Assembly: GCA_948806215.1 (NCBI GenBank)
Contig: CAQIDI010000002.1
Coordinates: 1 to 64,000, forward strand
Length of the DNA: 64,000 bases
Source of the DNA: an uncultured Eubacteriales bacterium
GTDB taxonomy: Bacteria; Bacillota; Clostridia; Christensenellales; UBA1242
Direction of reading: 5' to 3'
Shown: piece by piece, positions 7,942 through 14,341 of the stretch
Position numbering within the stretch: the stretch's first letter is position 1
How the letters are laid out: every line of letters begins with the position of its first letter
Notes under the pieces: generated by a model
The model's database searches: none
What the model saw: only the letters and a program-made list of their open reading frames with translations
Told to the model about the DNA's origin: nothing
Translations under genes and position numbers: made by a program

Positions 7942-8310
7942 TTATTTCTTTTTTTCTTTTCGGCGTTTATCGTTAATAACTTCCAGTTCCTTTTCACCAA
8001 TAACACTAAAACCTTCTTCTTTTGCAATGTTAACCATTTGAGTAAGTGCTGCTTTTAAAAACACGCGTGGTATTTTTGTTAGTTTTGCACACGCTTCATC
8101 GGTAAATTTAACATTAGGATCAATTCGAGAAGCAGCATAAACAACCGATTTAACATCACCTTCTTTAGCTTGAATTTTTTCTGGTATTGGTTTACGGAAT
8201 TTTGTATACCAAAAGTTTGTGCTATCTCTATAACCATAATCAACTGGAACATTAGGAAAACCGCTTGCTTTAACTCCGTTAATAATAGAATTATATTGTT
8301 TTGGCTTCAT
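7942..8310 (-). CDS. Small basic protein with a PCP_red-like C-terminal segment
   Basis: A 122 aa protein. Residues 68-112 (FTDEACAKLTKIPRVFLKAA...AKEEGFSVI) resemble the short C-terminal 'PCP_red' helical domain found at the end of protochlorophyllide-reductase subunits and in some small standalone proteins; this is a recalled pattern, not a search result. The tail is Lys-rich. No ribosome binding site precedes the ATG. The reading frame stays open for 25 codons upstream (to 8385) with protein-like composition but no start codon, so the gene may be 5'-truncated or start at a non-standard codon. Confidence 0.5.
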   Translation of the reverse strand: MKPKQYNSIINGVKASGFPNVPVDYGYRDSTNFWYTKFRKPIPEKIQAKEGDVKSVVYAASRIDPNVKFTDEACAKLTKIPRVFLKAALTQMVNIAKEEGFSVIGEKELEVINDKRRKEKKK

Positions 8311-8410
8311 CCAAATTTTATCAATTTTTAAAATGAAGTGTGCTCCAAACTTGCTAGTTATACCATTAAAATTTCTGTATGGTGGTTAATATTAAAAAAG
8401 TCAAACTGGG

Positions 8411-8614
8411 CTAGTTAATAATTATTAAATCACACGAACTAATGTTTAAAACTTTTAAAACCTTTATTAATGGGGGTATGGTTAGGCTAAAATCGTTATT
8501 ATAAAATTTATTTAATGTTTTTAAACTAATTCCACAAAGTTTACAAAACTTTGTTTTTGTTAAATTATTTTTATTAATAAAATTACTAATTAACTCCACA
8601 TTTATTTTTTGCAT
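8411..8614 (-). CDS. Small XRE/Cro-like helix-turn-helix protein
   Basis: A 67 aa paralogue of the protein at 2644-2847 (KFCKLCGIS and VLKVLNISSC conserved, same length). The start at 8614 is fixed by AGGAGATAAT directly upstream and by matching length with the paralogue; longer in-frame starts would run through the promoter. A TATAAT (8631-8636, minus strand) lies just upstream. Likely a DNA-binding regulator with unknown target. Confidence 0.7.
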   Translation of the reverse strand: MQKINVELISNFINKNNLTKTKFCKLCGISLKTLNKFYNNDFSLTIPPLIKVLKVLNISSCDLIIIN

Positions 8615-8659
8615 ATTATCTCCTACAAAAATTATACGCCAAATAAAAATAAAAAAGTT

Positions 8660-8681
8660 AAAAACTGCCAATAGGCAGTTT
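8660..8681 (-). terminator. Orphan hairpin terminator
   Basis: AAACTGCC (8662-8669) / GGCAGTTT (8674-8681) with an AATA loop; on the minus strand it is followed by TTTTTAACTTTTTT. It sits upstream of the HTH promoter and downstream of the repeat element, with no gene ending here. Confidence 0.5.
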
Positions 8682-8713
8682 GTTTATTTAAACAAAATAT
8701 ATAAAATAGTTTT

Positions 8714-8863
8714 TTTAGAATGTCATATTGAGCGAAGCAAATTTACTTATGTAGTCGAAATATCTAGTTTATTTTTAATGCGTTCTAAAATGCTAGACCC
8801 ATTCGGCTTCGCTCAGGGTGACAATAGCATAGGCTAGATTCTTCAACTACGCTCAGGGTGATA
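8714..8863. repeat. Dispersed intergenic repeat with inverted ends
   Basis: TGTCATATTGAGCGAAGC (8721-8738) is an imperfect inverted copy of GGCTTCGCTCAGGGTGACA (8805-8823). A second right-hand end, CTACGCTCAGGGTGATA, follows at 8847-8863. The G+C content is well above its surroundings. It belongs to the TGTCATnnTGAGCGAAGC type of dispersed repeat; a solitary copy is at 3476-3505. It fills most of a 450-bp gap, and I see no gene in it. Confidence 0.65.
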
Positions 8864-9052
8864 GTAATATTAGCGAATTGTTAAATTTAATTACTTTAAA
8901 ATGATTTATAACACTAGCTAGTAACATTATGCTCTACACTTTTGCTAAAAATAACATTAACAATAATTAGTTGTTTAATTGCAATTTTCTTAAAGCAAAA
9001 GTTATGTTAAACAATTAATAACTAAAAGTAGATAAATAATAAATTTTTAATT

Positions 9053-9082
9053 AAAAAAAGAGAACTAATTGTTCTCTTTTTT
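9053..9082 (-). terminator. Intrinsic terminator
   Basis: AAAAAGAGAAC / GTTCTCTTTTTT stem overlapping the last codons of the 9065-9676 gene; T-run on the minus strand. Confidence 0.85.
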
Positions 9083-9676
9083 GTTTGATTGTTCTTGTGC
9101 TTTTAACACACAGTTATCAATTTGTTTTGCCATATCAATAGAAGTTTGAGTTAAAATAAACGATAGTTTAATCATACTTTTAGCATACATATTAACATTT
9201 TTGTTGCTAATTTTTAAAATTTCAACATTGGTGCTAGGTTTTAGTTCTAGCGAAATTGTTACTTCATTTTTATAGCAAGGAACACTCATTAATAGTATTC
9301 CGGCTAAAATTATTATAGAACTTAAAACAAACAAAGTTATATAACCGCCACGGCCACCATTGTTAGCAACAACAATAAACCCACAAAGCAACAGTATTAA
9401 ACCTGCCATAAAACTAACAACGCCTGCTTTCCAGTTATAATACTTTCGTTCTCCAGCAAACGTATCAATGGTTCTTATATCTTCTAAATTATAAGACGAC
9501 TTTTTATATTTTTTGCCTTCATTTTTTTCAACAGATATTAAACGCTTATCGGTTACTATAACCTTTTGAACCCCTGCTGCAGCATCCTTGCTGTTAATAA
9601 CCCATTCGTTTAAAACCTTTTCCGATTCGTAAGTATCAAAACTTTCCGAAACATTTAAGTTTTTTAATTTACTCAT
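9065..9676 (-). CDS. Membrane protein with N-terminal PH-like domain
   Basis: A 203 aa protein. Residues 20-75 resemble a PH-like domain (KVIVTDKRLISVEK...YNLEDIRTID), as in the two PH proteins at 6458-7762. Two hydrophobic segments follow (about 88-105 and 112-132), then a polar C-terminal domain ending in Lys/Asn. AAGGATT precedes the ATG. The gene is followed by its own terminator. Function is unknown; the third PH-type membrane protein within 3 kb suggests a local lineage of these proteins. Confidence 0.65.
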   Translation of the reverse strand: MSKLKNLNVSESFDTYESEKVLNEWVINSKDAAAGVQKVIVTDKRLISVEKNEGKKYKKSSYNLEDIRTIDTFAGERKYYNWKAGVVSFMAGLILLLCGFIVVANNGGRGGYITLFVLSSIIILAGILLMSVPCYKNEVTISLELKPSTNVEILKISNKNVNMYAKSMIKLSFILTQTSIDMAKQIDNCVLKAQEQSNKKENN

Positions 9677-9690
9677 AATTCCAATCCTTA

Positions 9691-10077
9691 TTAATCATTT
9701 AATAAAATCCAACCAGCACCATTGCTTCGCTTAACCGGCATAGGTTTTATTTTTGTTACATCGCTTAACCAAATTAAGGTGCAATATTTTTTGTTAAGTG
9801 TGCTTTCCCAATCTTCGAACTTATCAGTTCCAATTTGTTTGCCATACTTAATTCTTATTTGCTCAACAATTTCGGGAGTTAAGTTATAGTATTTAACATC
9901 TTTAACTTTTGCAGTGGCCGTTACCGCACAACCGGTTTGTTTAATATAAATAGTATCTCCCACTTTAACTTTGTTAAAAGGTGCGCACTTGTTTTGCGAC
10001 CAACGGCTTTCAATGGTTTTTTCTCCGCTTAGCACCATATTAAAAAAAGGTTGCCTTAAAATTGCTATGTGTTTCAT
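9691..10077 (-). CDS. ASCH-domain protein
   Basis: A 128 aa protein matching the ASCH fold: ILRQPFFNMVLSGEKTIESRW at the N-terminus (the conserved basic GEKT.E.R motif), KVGDTIYIKQTG in the middle, and a C-terminal strand WLSDVTKI. ASCH proteins are RNA-binding-like beta-barrels, and some are small-molecule amidohydrolases. No strong ribosome binding site is visible, and it lies 14 bp upstream of the PH-like gene, so the two may be co-transcribed. Confidence 0.8.
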   Translation of the reverse strand: MKHIAILRQPFFNMVLSGEKTIESRWSQNKCAPFNKVKVGDTIYIKQTGCAVTATAKVKDVKYYNLTPEIVEQIRIKYGKQIGTDKFEDWESTLNKKYCTLIWLSDVTKIKPMPVKRSNGAGWILLND

Positions 10078-10113
10078 AACTATATTTTATATTATTTTTT
10101 ATAATTTAAAAAA

Positions 10114-11220
10114 CTATTTTTTAGGTTTTTGAGTTGAAACTTCATTTTTTTTATTAAACAAAAATTCAAATTCTGAAAAATCGCTTAATCGTTTTTGTTC
10201 GTAGTTATAAAAATCCGTAAACAAATTTCTTGTCCCCAATTTTTCATCATACATTTTTGCTTGCATAACCGCATCAAGCTTATCTATTGCAAAACAGAAT
10301 TTTGCTTCGGGTGTTAGCTTTTCTTCAAATTCACACCAACTGCTATAAACTTCTGGCATATTATGTTTTTGGGCAAAGTTATTAACTGCCACTTTTTCTA
10401 GTTCGTGCTTTTCGGCAACTGTAACACCATCGAATGGTGTTATATCGCCAACAGCCACTTCGCCCACTTCGTGAAACAATAGCATTTTTAAAACTTTATC
10501 TCTATCTAAATTTAAGTTTTTATTGCTAATAATATTTACTGCCATAAACATAGCCGAAAAAATATGTTCGGCATCCGATTCAACTCTCGTGCCATTTTCG
10601 TTAACTTTGCGTTTTAACCAACCGCTTCGTTCAATTGTTTTAAGTTTGTATAAATCTTCGTATTGTTTAACATTAAACAATTTTTGATTGTTTTCAAAAA
10701 CAAAATTAAAATCACTAAAATTTTCAACACGATCTAAACTATTTTTATAAAATTGATTAAATAATTCATCCCTCCCCATTTTGCCAGAATAAATTTTTGC
10801 TTGCATAACTGCATCTAATTTATCCATTGCATAACAAAATTTTGCTTCTGGGGTTAATCGCTTTTCAAACTCGCACCAAGTGCTATAAATTTCTGGCATA
10901 TTATGTTGTTTAGAAAAATTATAAACAGCCTTGTTTTCTAACTCGTGTTTTTGTTCAACGGTAATTCCGTCAAACGGAGTTATGTCGCCAACTTCACATT
11001 CTCCCACTTCGTGCACAAGTAGCATAAACAACACTTTGTTTTTATCTAATTTAAGATTTTTATTTTCAATAATGTTTAACGCCATAAACATTGTTGAAAA
11101 TATGTGCTCCGCATCGCTTTCGCAACGCAAACCAAAACTTGGTAGTTTGTTATCTAACCAACCTTTTCTTAAAATGTTTTTTAGTTTATATAAATTTTGA
11201 TAATTTGATTCGTTAAACAT
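10114..11220 (-). CDS. Tandem-duplicated HD-type phosphohydrolase (YfbR/HDDC2-like)
   Basis: A 368 aa protein made of two near-identical halves (about 1-183 and 184-368). Each half has the layout of a HDDC2/YfbR-type 5'-deoxynucleotidase: ESDAEHIF (metal His), VHEVGE or FHEVGE, GDITPFDG, and AMDKLDAV or AIDKLDAV (last metal Asp). In both halves the signature His-Asp is His-Glu (His70-Glu71 in the first), an unusual change that may alter metal use. Family members hydrolyse deoxynucleoside monophosphates. TTTAGGAAAG precedes the ATG. The internal duplication is visible directly. Activity is inferred. Confidence 0.75.
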   Translation of the reverse strand: MFNESNYQNLYKLKNILRKGWLDNKLPSFGLRCESDAEHIFSTMFMALNIIENKNLKLDKNKVLFMLLVHEVGECEVGDITPFDGITVEQKHELENKAVYNFSKQHNMPEIYSTWCEFEKRLTPEAKFCYAMDKLDAVMQAKIYSGKMGRDELFNQFYKNSLDRVENFSDFNFVFENNQKLFNVKQYEDLYKLKTIERSGWLKRKVNENGTRVESDAEHIFSAMFMAVNIISNKNLNLDRDKVLKMLLFHEVGEVAVGDITPFDGVTVAEKHELEKVAVNNFAQKHNMPEVYSSWCEFEEKLTPEAKFCFAIDKLDAVMQAKMYDEKLGTRNLFTDFYNYEQKRLSDFSEFEFLFNKKNEVSTQKPKK

Positions 11221-11372
11221 AGCTTTCCTAAATACTTATTATAATAATTTTAGTATACGCTCTAAAACATTAAAAATCAATAACAAAAATAGCTAAAAGT
11301 TGGTACTAGATTGAATAAAAACTTTTTTTAATGCAATAATTAAAAAACTTTTTTAATTGGTTGGAGGATAAT

Positions 11373-11972
11373 ATGAAAAAATTAAAAGATAGTCAAACCT
11401 ACTTAAACCTTGCACGAGCTTTTGCCGGAGAATGTCAGGCTAGAACTAGATACGAATTTGTGGAATATGGTTTTAGATATAATGGCTACGAAGCAATTGC
11501 AACTTTAATTGATAAAATTGTTTATCAAGAATTTAATCACGCCAGAATGCTTTACACCTTTATTCAAAAAGCCGACGATAAACAAATTGATAACATCGAA
11601 ATTTGTGCAGGCTTTCCTTTTAGAGAAAAATGGGACTTAGAAGAAAACTTAAAACTTTTAGCCGAAGACGAAAACACCGAAGCAAACATTTATGCCGATT
11701 TTATTAGCACCGCTAAAAAAGAAGGTTTTCCAGAAATTGCAACGTTATTTGAACAAATAATGGCAGTTGAAATTAAGCACCGTGATATATTTAAAGAAAT
11801 TCATAAACAATTTAAAGCTAAAAAAGTTTATTCAAAATCGGCTAGCACAACTTGGGCTTGCCCTGCTTGTGGTTATGTTGGAACTGGTAAACAAGCTTGG
11901 GACGAATGTCCGCTTTGTAAAGCTAAACAAGGCGTTTGTGAAATTAAACTTCCAGAACATTTACAAATTTAA
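11373..11972 (+). CDS. Rubrerythrin
   Basis: A 199 aa peroxide-scavenging diiron protein. Residues 10-150 form the ferritin-like four-helix domain with metal ligands in AGECQARTRYEF, QEFNHARM, EDENTEANIY and EIKHRDIF. The C-terminal rubredoxin-like domain has two Cys pairs (CPACG and CPLC) for an Fe-S4 centre. It protects anaerobes by reducing H2O2 with electrons from rubredoxin/NADH. The start at 11373 is chosen because GGAGG (11363-11367) precedes it; an upstream TTG at 11361 would overlap that site. Confidence 0.93.
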   Translation: MKKLKDSQTYLNLARAFAGECQARTRYEFVEYGFRYNGYEAIATLIDKIVYQEFNHARMLYTFIQKADDKQIDNIEICAGFPFREKWDLEENLKLLAEDENTEANIYADFISTAKKEGFPEIATLFEQIMAVEIKHRDIFKEIHKQFKAKKVYSKSASTTWACPACGYVGTGKQAWDECPLCKAKQGVCEIKLPEHLQI

Positions 11973-11982
11973 TTAAATTATA

Positions 11983-12014
11983 AAAAAGCCATCAATCTAT
12001 TTTGATGGTTTTTT
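11983..12014. terminator. Bidirectional terminator between rubrerythrin and GNAT genes
   Basis: CCATCA (11989-11994) / TGATGG (12003-12008) flanked by A-run and T-run; serves both convergent genes. Confidence 0.8.
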
Positions 12015-12797
12015 TATGTTTTTATTAGGCACTATTAAATTCTCTAAACTAAACATTTCAAAAAAATTATTTTGTGGATTTTCTCGGTTTAACATATCGG
12101 AAACTTTATAACCTTTTTGCCTTGCATTATAAACTTGATAAAAAACTTCTTTTGCTTGTTCCCTATTAAAATACGATTGAGAATTAGCAAACCCCACAAT
12201 AGAATTAAATTTTTCAATGTTTGGTGCTAATGCCATATCTCGCGAAGTTGGCAAATCGTTTAAATCAATTAAAAATGGTTTTCTTTCGTTTAAATAATAT
12301 ATCGCATTTGTATCCTTGCTATCGGGATGAGTGTTTGGAAAAAATCCAACTTTTTCTAAAAAGCGTTTTCCGCTTGGACTAATTGCATCGGCACAAATTG
12401 TTGAAGGTTTAAAAACTTTTTTAATATCGGATAAAATATCCATATATACTTTTGTTCCCAACCCTTTGTTAGCTTGTGCAGGAAAAGTGTTTGCTTGATC
12501 TAAATAAATTTGATTAAAAACTTTATAGTAAGAATGACAAAACTTACAAGCAATTTTGTTGTTAATAACTGCAATATAAATTAAATCATACCCAGTTAAA
12601 TTTTCGGCATTCAATTCGCTTAAATTATGACAATCGTTTAGTTTGCTTAATGTTGCTAGCTTATTTGCAATTTTTAAGGACTGAATTTGTTTGTCTGTTA
12701 GTTCTAAATTATCATCAAACGCCTTAGATATTTCTTGTATTAAGTTATTATTATTATTGCTATAAATAATTTTGTAAATATCAATTTTATTATCCAT
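11997..12797 (-). CDS. GNAT-like acetyltransferase
   Basis: A 266 aa protein. The central segment QANKGLGTKVYMDIL fits the acetyl-CoA-binding motif A (R/Q-x-x-G-x-G/A) and SPSGKRFLEKVGFFPN the following helix-strand of GNAT folds. The C-terminal third has no recognisable fold and ends with Lys-rich residues. No clear ribosome binding site is visible. Substrate is unknown. It converges with rubrerythrin. Confidence 0.55.
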   Translation of the reverse strand: MDNKIDIYKIIYSNNNNNLIQEISKAFDDNLELTDKQIQSLKIANKLATLSKLNDCHNLSELNAENLTGYDLIYIAVINNKIACKFCHSYYKVFNQIYLDQANTFPAQANKGLGTKVYMDILSDIKKVFKPSTICADAISPSGKRFLEKVGFFPNTHPDSKDTNAIYYLNERKPFLIDLNDLPTSRDMALAPNIEKFNSIVGFANSQSYFNREQAKEVFYQVYNARQKGYKVSDMLNRENPQNNFFEMFSLENLIVPNKNIKKPSK

Positions 12798-12960
12798 ATT
12801 AATATTTTATCACTAAACTAAATATTAGTAAATACCCAATTTTTTTATTTAGTTTATGCTAAAGCATTTTATAAAATTACAAGTTGTGTAACAACACTAA
12901 AAGTTTGAAGTTCAACTTAAACACATCTAAAATAACTAGTTTTTTTAAGCATTAAACAAC

Positions 12961-12990
12961 AAAAAACACGGAAAATTTTCCGTGTTTTAT
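12961..12990 (-). terminator. Intrinsic terminator of the pilin-like gene
   Basis: Perfect palindrome centred at 12975/12976: AAAACACGGAAAA then its complement; T-run on the minus strand. Confidence 0.85.
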
Positions 12991-13000
12991 AATTTTTTTA

Positions 13001-13705
13001 TTAAGCAACGCCGTTAACAAATTTAACTATTTCGCCTGCATTTGCTGTGAACAATTTTACTAATATTAAGAATAGTAAAGTTACAACAATACCAATAATT
13101 GCGTTAATCATACGCTTTTTAGCTTCTTCACGCTTATCTGCGCTTTCTGCTTTACTAAAGTTAATTCCAAGAACAATAACAAATATTGAACCTGCTGTTC
13201 CTAAAATAATTAACACAGGGTTTAATATTTGGTCGATAATGCCAGTGATTGACATCATACTATCGTACCAAGGTTGTGCGGTTATGTTCATTGGACAAAC
13301 ATAATTTTTGTATTCATCAGAGTTTGTGTCTGTTATTTTTGATTTAGCACAATCCGGTGTGTATGTTTTTTCACCCTTATCATTTTCACCAATTTTATAA
13401 CATTTTGAGCAACCTTTTACTGTACAATCACAAGTAGCACATTTTATTGGTAAAGTATCTTTAGTATAAGAGGTTGCAACCATTTGAGAATTATCTAAAT
13501 TTGGAGTAACAAAATATGCTGTTAATGAAACTTCTTCGTGCATATGCTCTGCGTGATTATGCTCAACAGCTAATGCGTTTACTTCTATTTGATTTGTGTT
13601 ATAGCTAATAATAGCCGAACAAATTAAAGAAGTTAAGGTTAATACAAACGCCAAAACAAAAATTATTTTGTTATAGGTGTTAACGAACTTTTTTAATTTT
13701 GTCAT
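13001..13705 (-). CDS. VirB2/T4SS-pilin-like protein with His/Cys-rich ectodomain
   Basis: A 234 aa secreted/membrane protein. Residues 13-35 form a signal-anchor. Residues 49-56 are His-rich (His49, 51, 54, 56) and 89-137 carry seven Cys (89, 92, 94, 99, 102, 119, 137), a likely metal or disulfide module. The last 80 residues have two hydrophobic helices joined by a charged loop (KAESADKREEAKKRMINAI), the pattern of VirB2/TrbC and Mbov_0395-type conjugal pilins in Gram-positive bacteria. AAGGGGAT precedes the ATG. No other conjugation gene is in the window, so this is a lone pilin-like protein. Confidence 0.6.
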   Translation of the reverse strand: MTKLKKFVNTYNKIIFVLAFVLTLTSLICSAIISYNTNQIEVNALAVEHNHAEHMHEEVSLTAYFVTPNLDNSQMVATSYTKDTLPIKCATCDCTVKGCSKCYKIGENDKGEKTYTPDCAKSKITDTNSDEYKNYVCPMNITAQPWYDSMMSITGIIDQILNPVLIILGTAGSIFVIVLGINFSKAESADKREEAKKRMINAIIGIVVTLLFLILVKLFTANAGEIVKFVNGVA

Positions 13706-13830
13706 TTTTTATCCCCTTTTGTATATTTTTATATTATTATAATATCATTAAAAAATTTATTAAGTAAAGTTTTTTAACTGAACTTTTGTTTAAAATAGCT
13801 AAATATTAATGATTGTATGCAAAAAACAAT

Positions 13831-13857
13831 AAAAAAAACGAACCAAATTTAGTTCGC
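13831..13857 (-). terminator. Terminator after the 52-aa gene
   Basis: CGAAC (13839-13843) / GTTCG (13852-13856), followed on the minus strand by T8. Confidence 0.65.
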
Positions 13858-13865
13858 TAAAATTA

Positions 13866-14024
13866 CTATCTTATTATAGTTTGAGCAAAATTAGTTGTAG
13901 CGCGAGTTATTTCTTGCAAATCACCATTTGTGCCATTACAAGCAAAAACAGCAAAAAGAACGCTTACAGCAACAACAGCAACAACAATAGCCCAAGAGAA
14001 CTTGCTTCTCATTAATTTTTTCAT
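13866..14024 (-). CDS. Small membrane or lipoprotein-like peptide (52 aa)
   Basis: MKKLMRSKFSWAIV begins a short protein with a basic N-terminus, one hydrophobic helix ending in LFAVFAC, and a 20-residue polar tail. It could be a small lipoprotein, although FAC is not a perfect lipobox, or a single-pass peptide. The start at 14024 is preferred because a G-rich segment (GGTGGGG) lies upstream; an in-frame ATG at 14051 is possible. It sits directly upstream of the pilin-like gene with its own terminator between. Function is unknown. Confidence 0.45.
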   Translation of the reverse strand: MKKLMRSKFSWAIVVAVVAVSVLFAVFACNGTNGDLQEITRATTNFAQTIIR

Positions 14025-14188
14025 ATTTCCCGACCCCACCTTTTGGCACAAATCTAGTTTATTGTTTACATTATAAACTTTAAAGCAAAAAAATGCAACC
14101 TAATATACTAAAAAAATCAAATTTTTTAAAAATATAATATTATGTACTGTTCAAATTAAAAATATTTACAATTAAAAAAATTTTGGGC

Positions 14189-14217
14189 TAGACATTAAAA
14201 ATTTTTTTTGATAAACT
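14189..14217 (+). promoter_or_regulatory. Promoter of the mgtE leader
   Basis: TAGACA (14189-14194), 17-bp spacer, TAAACT (14212-14217) with an extended TG. Transcription would start near 14224, just before the leader ORF ribosome binding site (AAAAGGAG, 14227-14234). Confidence 0.5.
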
Positions 14218-14242
14218 TTTATAACTAAAAGGAGATTAAATT

Positions 14243-14296
14243 ATGGACCCAGTGCCGAATCAAAAACTAAATAACGCCAGCACTGAGAAAATTTAA
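14243..14296 (+). CDS. mgtE leader peptide (17 aa, Met-Asp-Pro-Val-Pro start)
   Basis: A 17-codon ORF, MDPVPNQKLNNASTEKI, with an excellent AAAAGGAG site. It ends 42 bp before mgtE. An acidic/proline-rich N-terminus is what the enterobacterial MgtL leader (upstream of the Mg2+ transporter gene mgtA) uses to sense low Mg2+ by ribosome destabilisation or stalling. There is no sequence homology claim here, only shared logic. Codons 3-5 coincide with RNA segment 1 of the switch, and the last codons coincide with segment 2. Confidence 0.7.
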   Translation: MDPVPNQKLNNASTEKI

Positions 14297-14341
14297 CTCT
14301 AGTTTTTTATTGTTTTCTCGTGCTAAAAGGAGAAAACAATG
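14250..14341 (+). promoter_or_regulatory. Four-segment translational attenuator in front of mgtE
   Basis: Segment 1 CAGTGC (14250-14255) pairs with GCACTG (14280-14285). Segment 2 (14280-14291, GCAC-T-GAGAAAA) pairs with segment 3 (14313-14323, TTTTCTCGTGC), 11 bp with one bulged T. Segment 3 (TGTTTTCTC, 14311-14319) pairs perfectly with segment 4 (GAGAAAACA, 14330-14338), extendable through the ATG. The 3:4 hairpin buries half of the AAAAGGAG site (14325-14332) and the start codon. No M-box sequence is seen. The pairings are read from the sequence; the regulatory logic is inferred. Confidence 0.65.

Noticed and set aside
14052..14338. M-box riboswitch before mgtE
   Set aside because: No M-box conserved core, and too little space between the likely transcription start (about 14224) and the gene.
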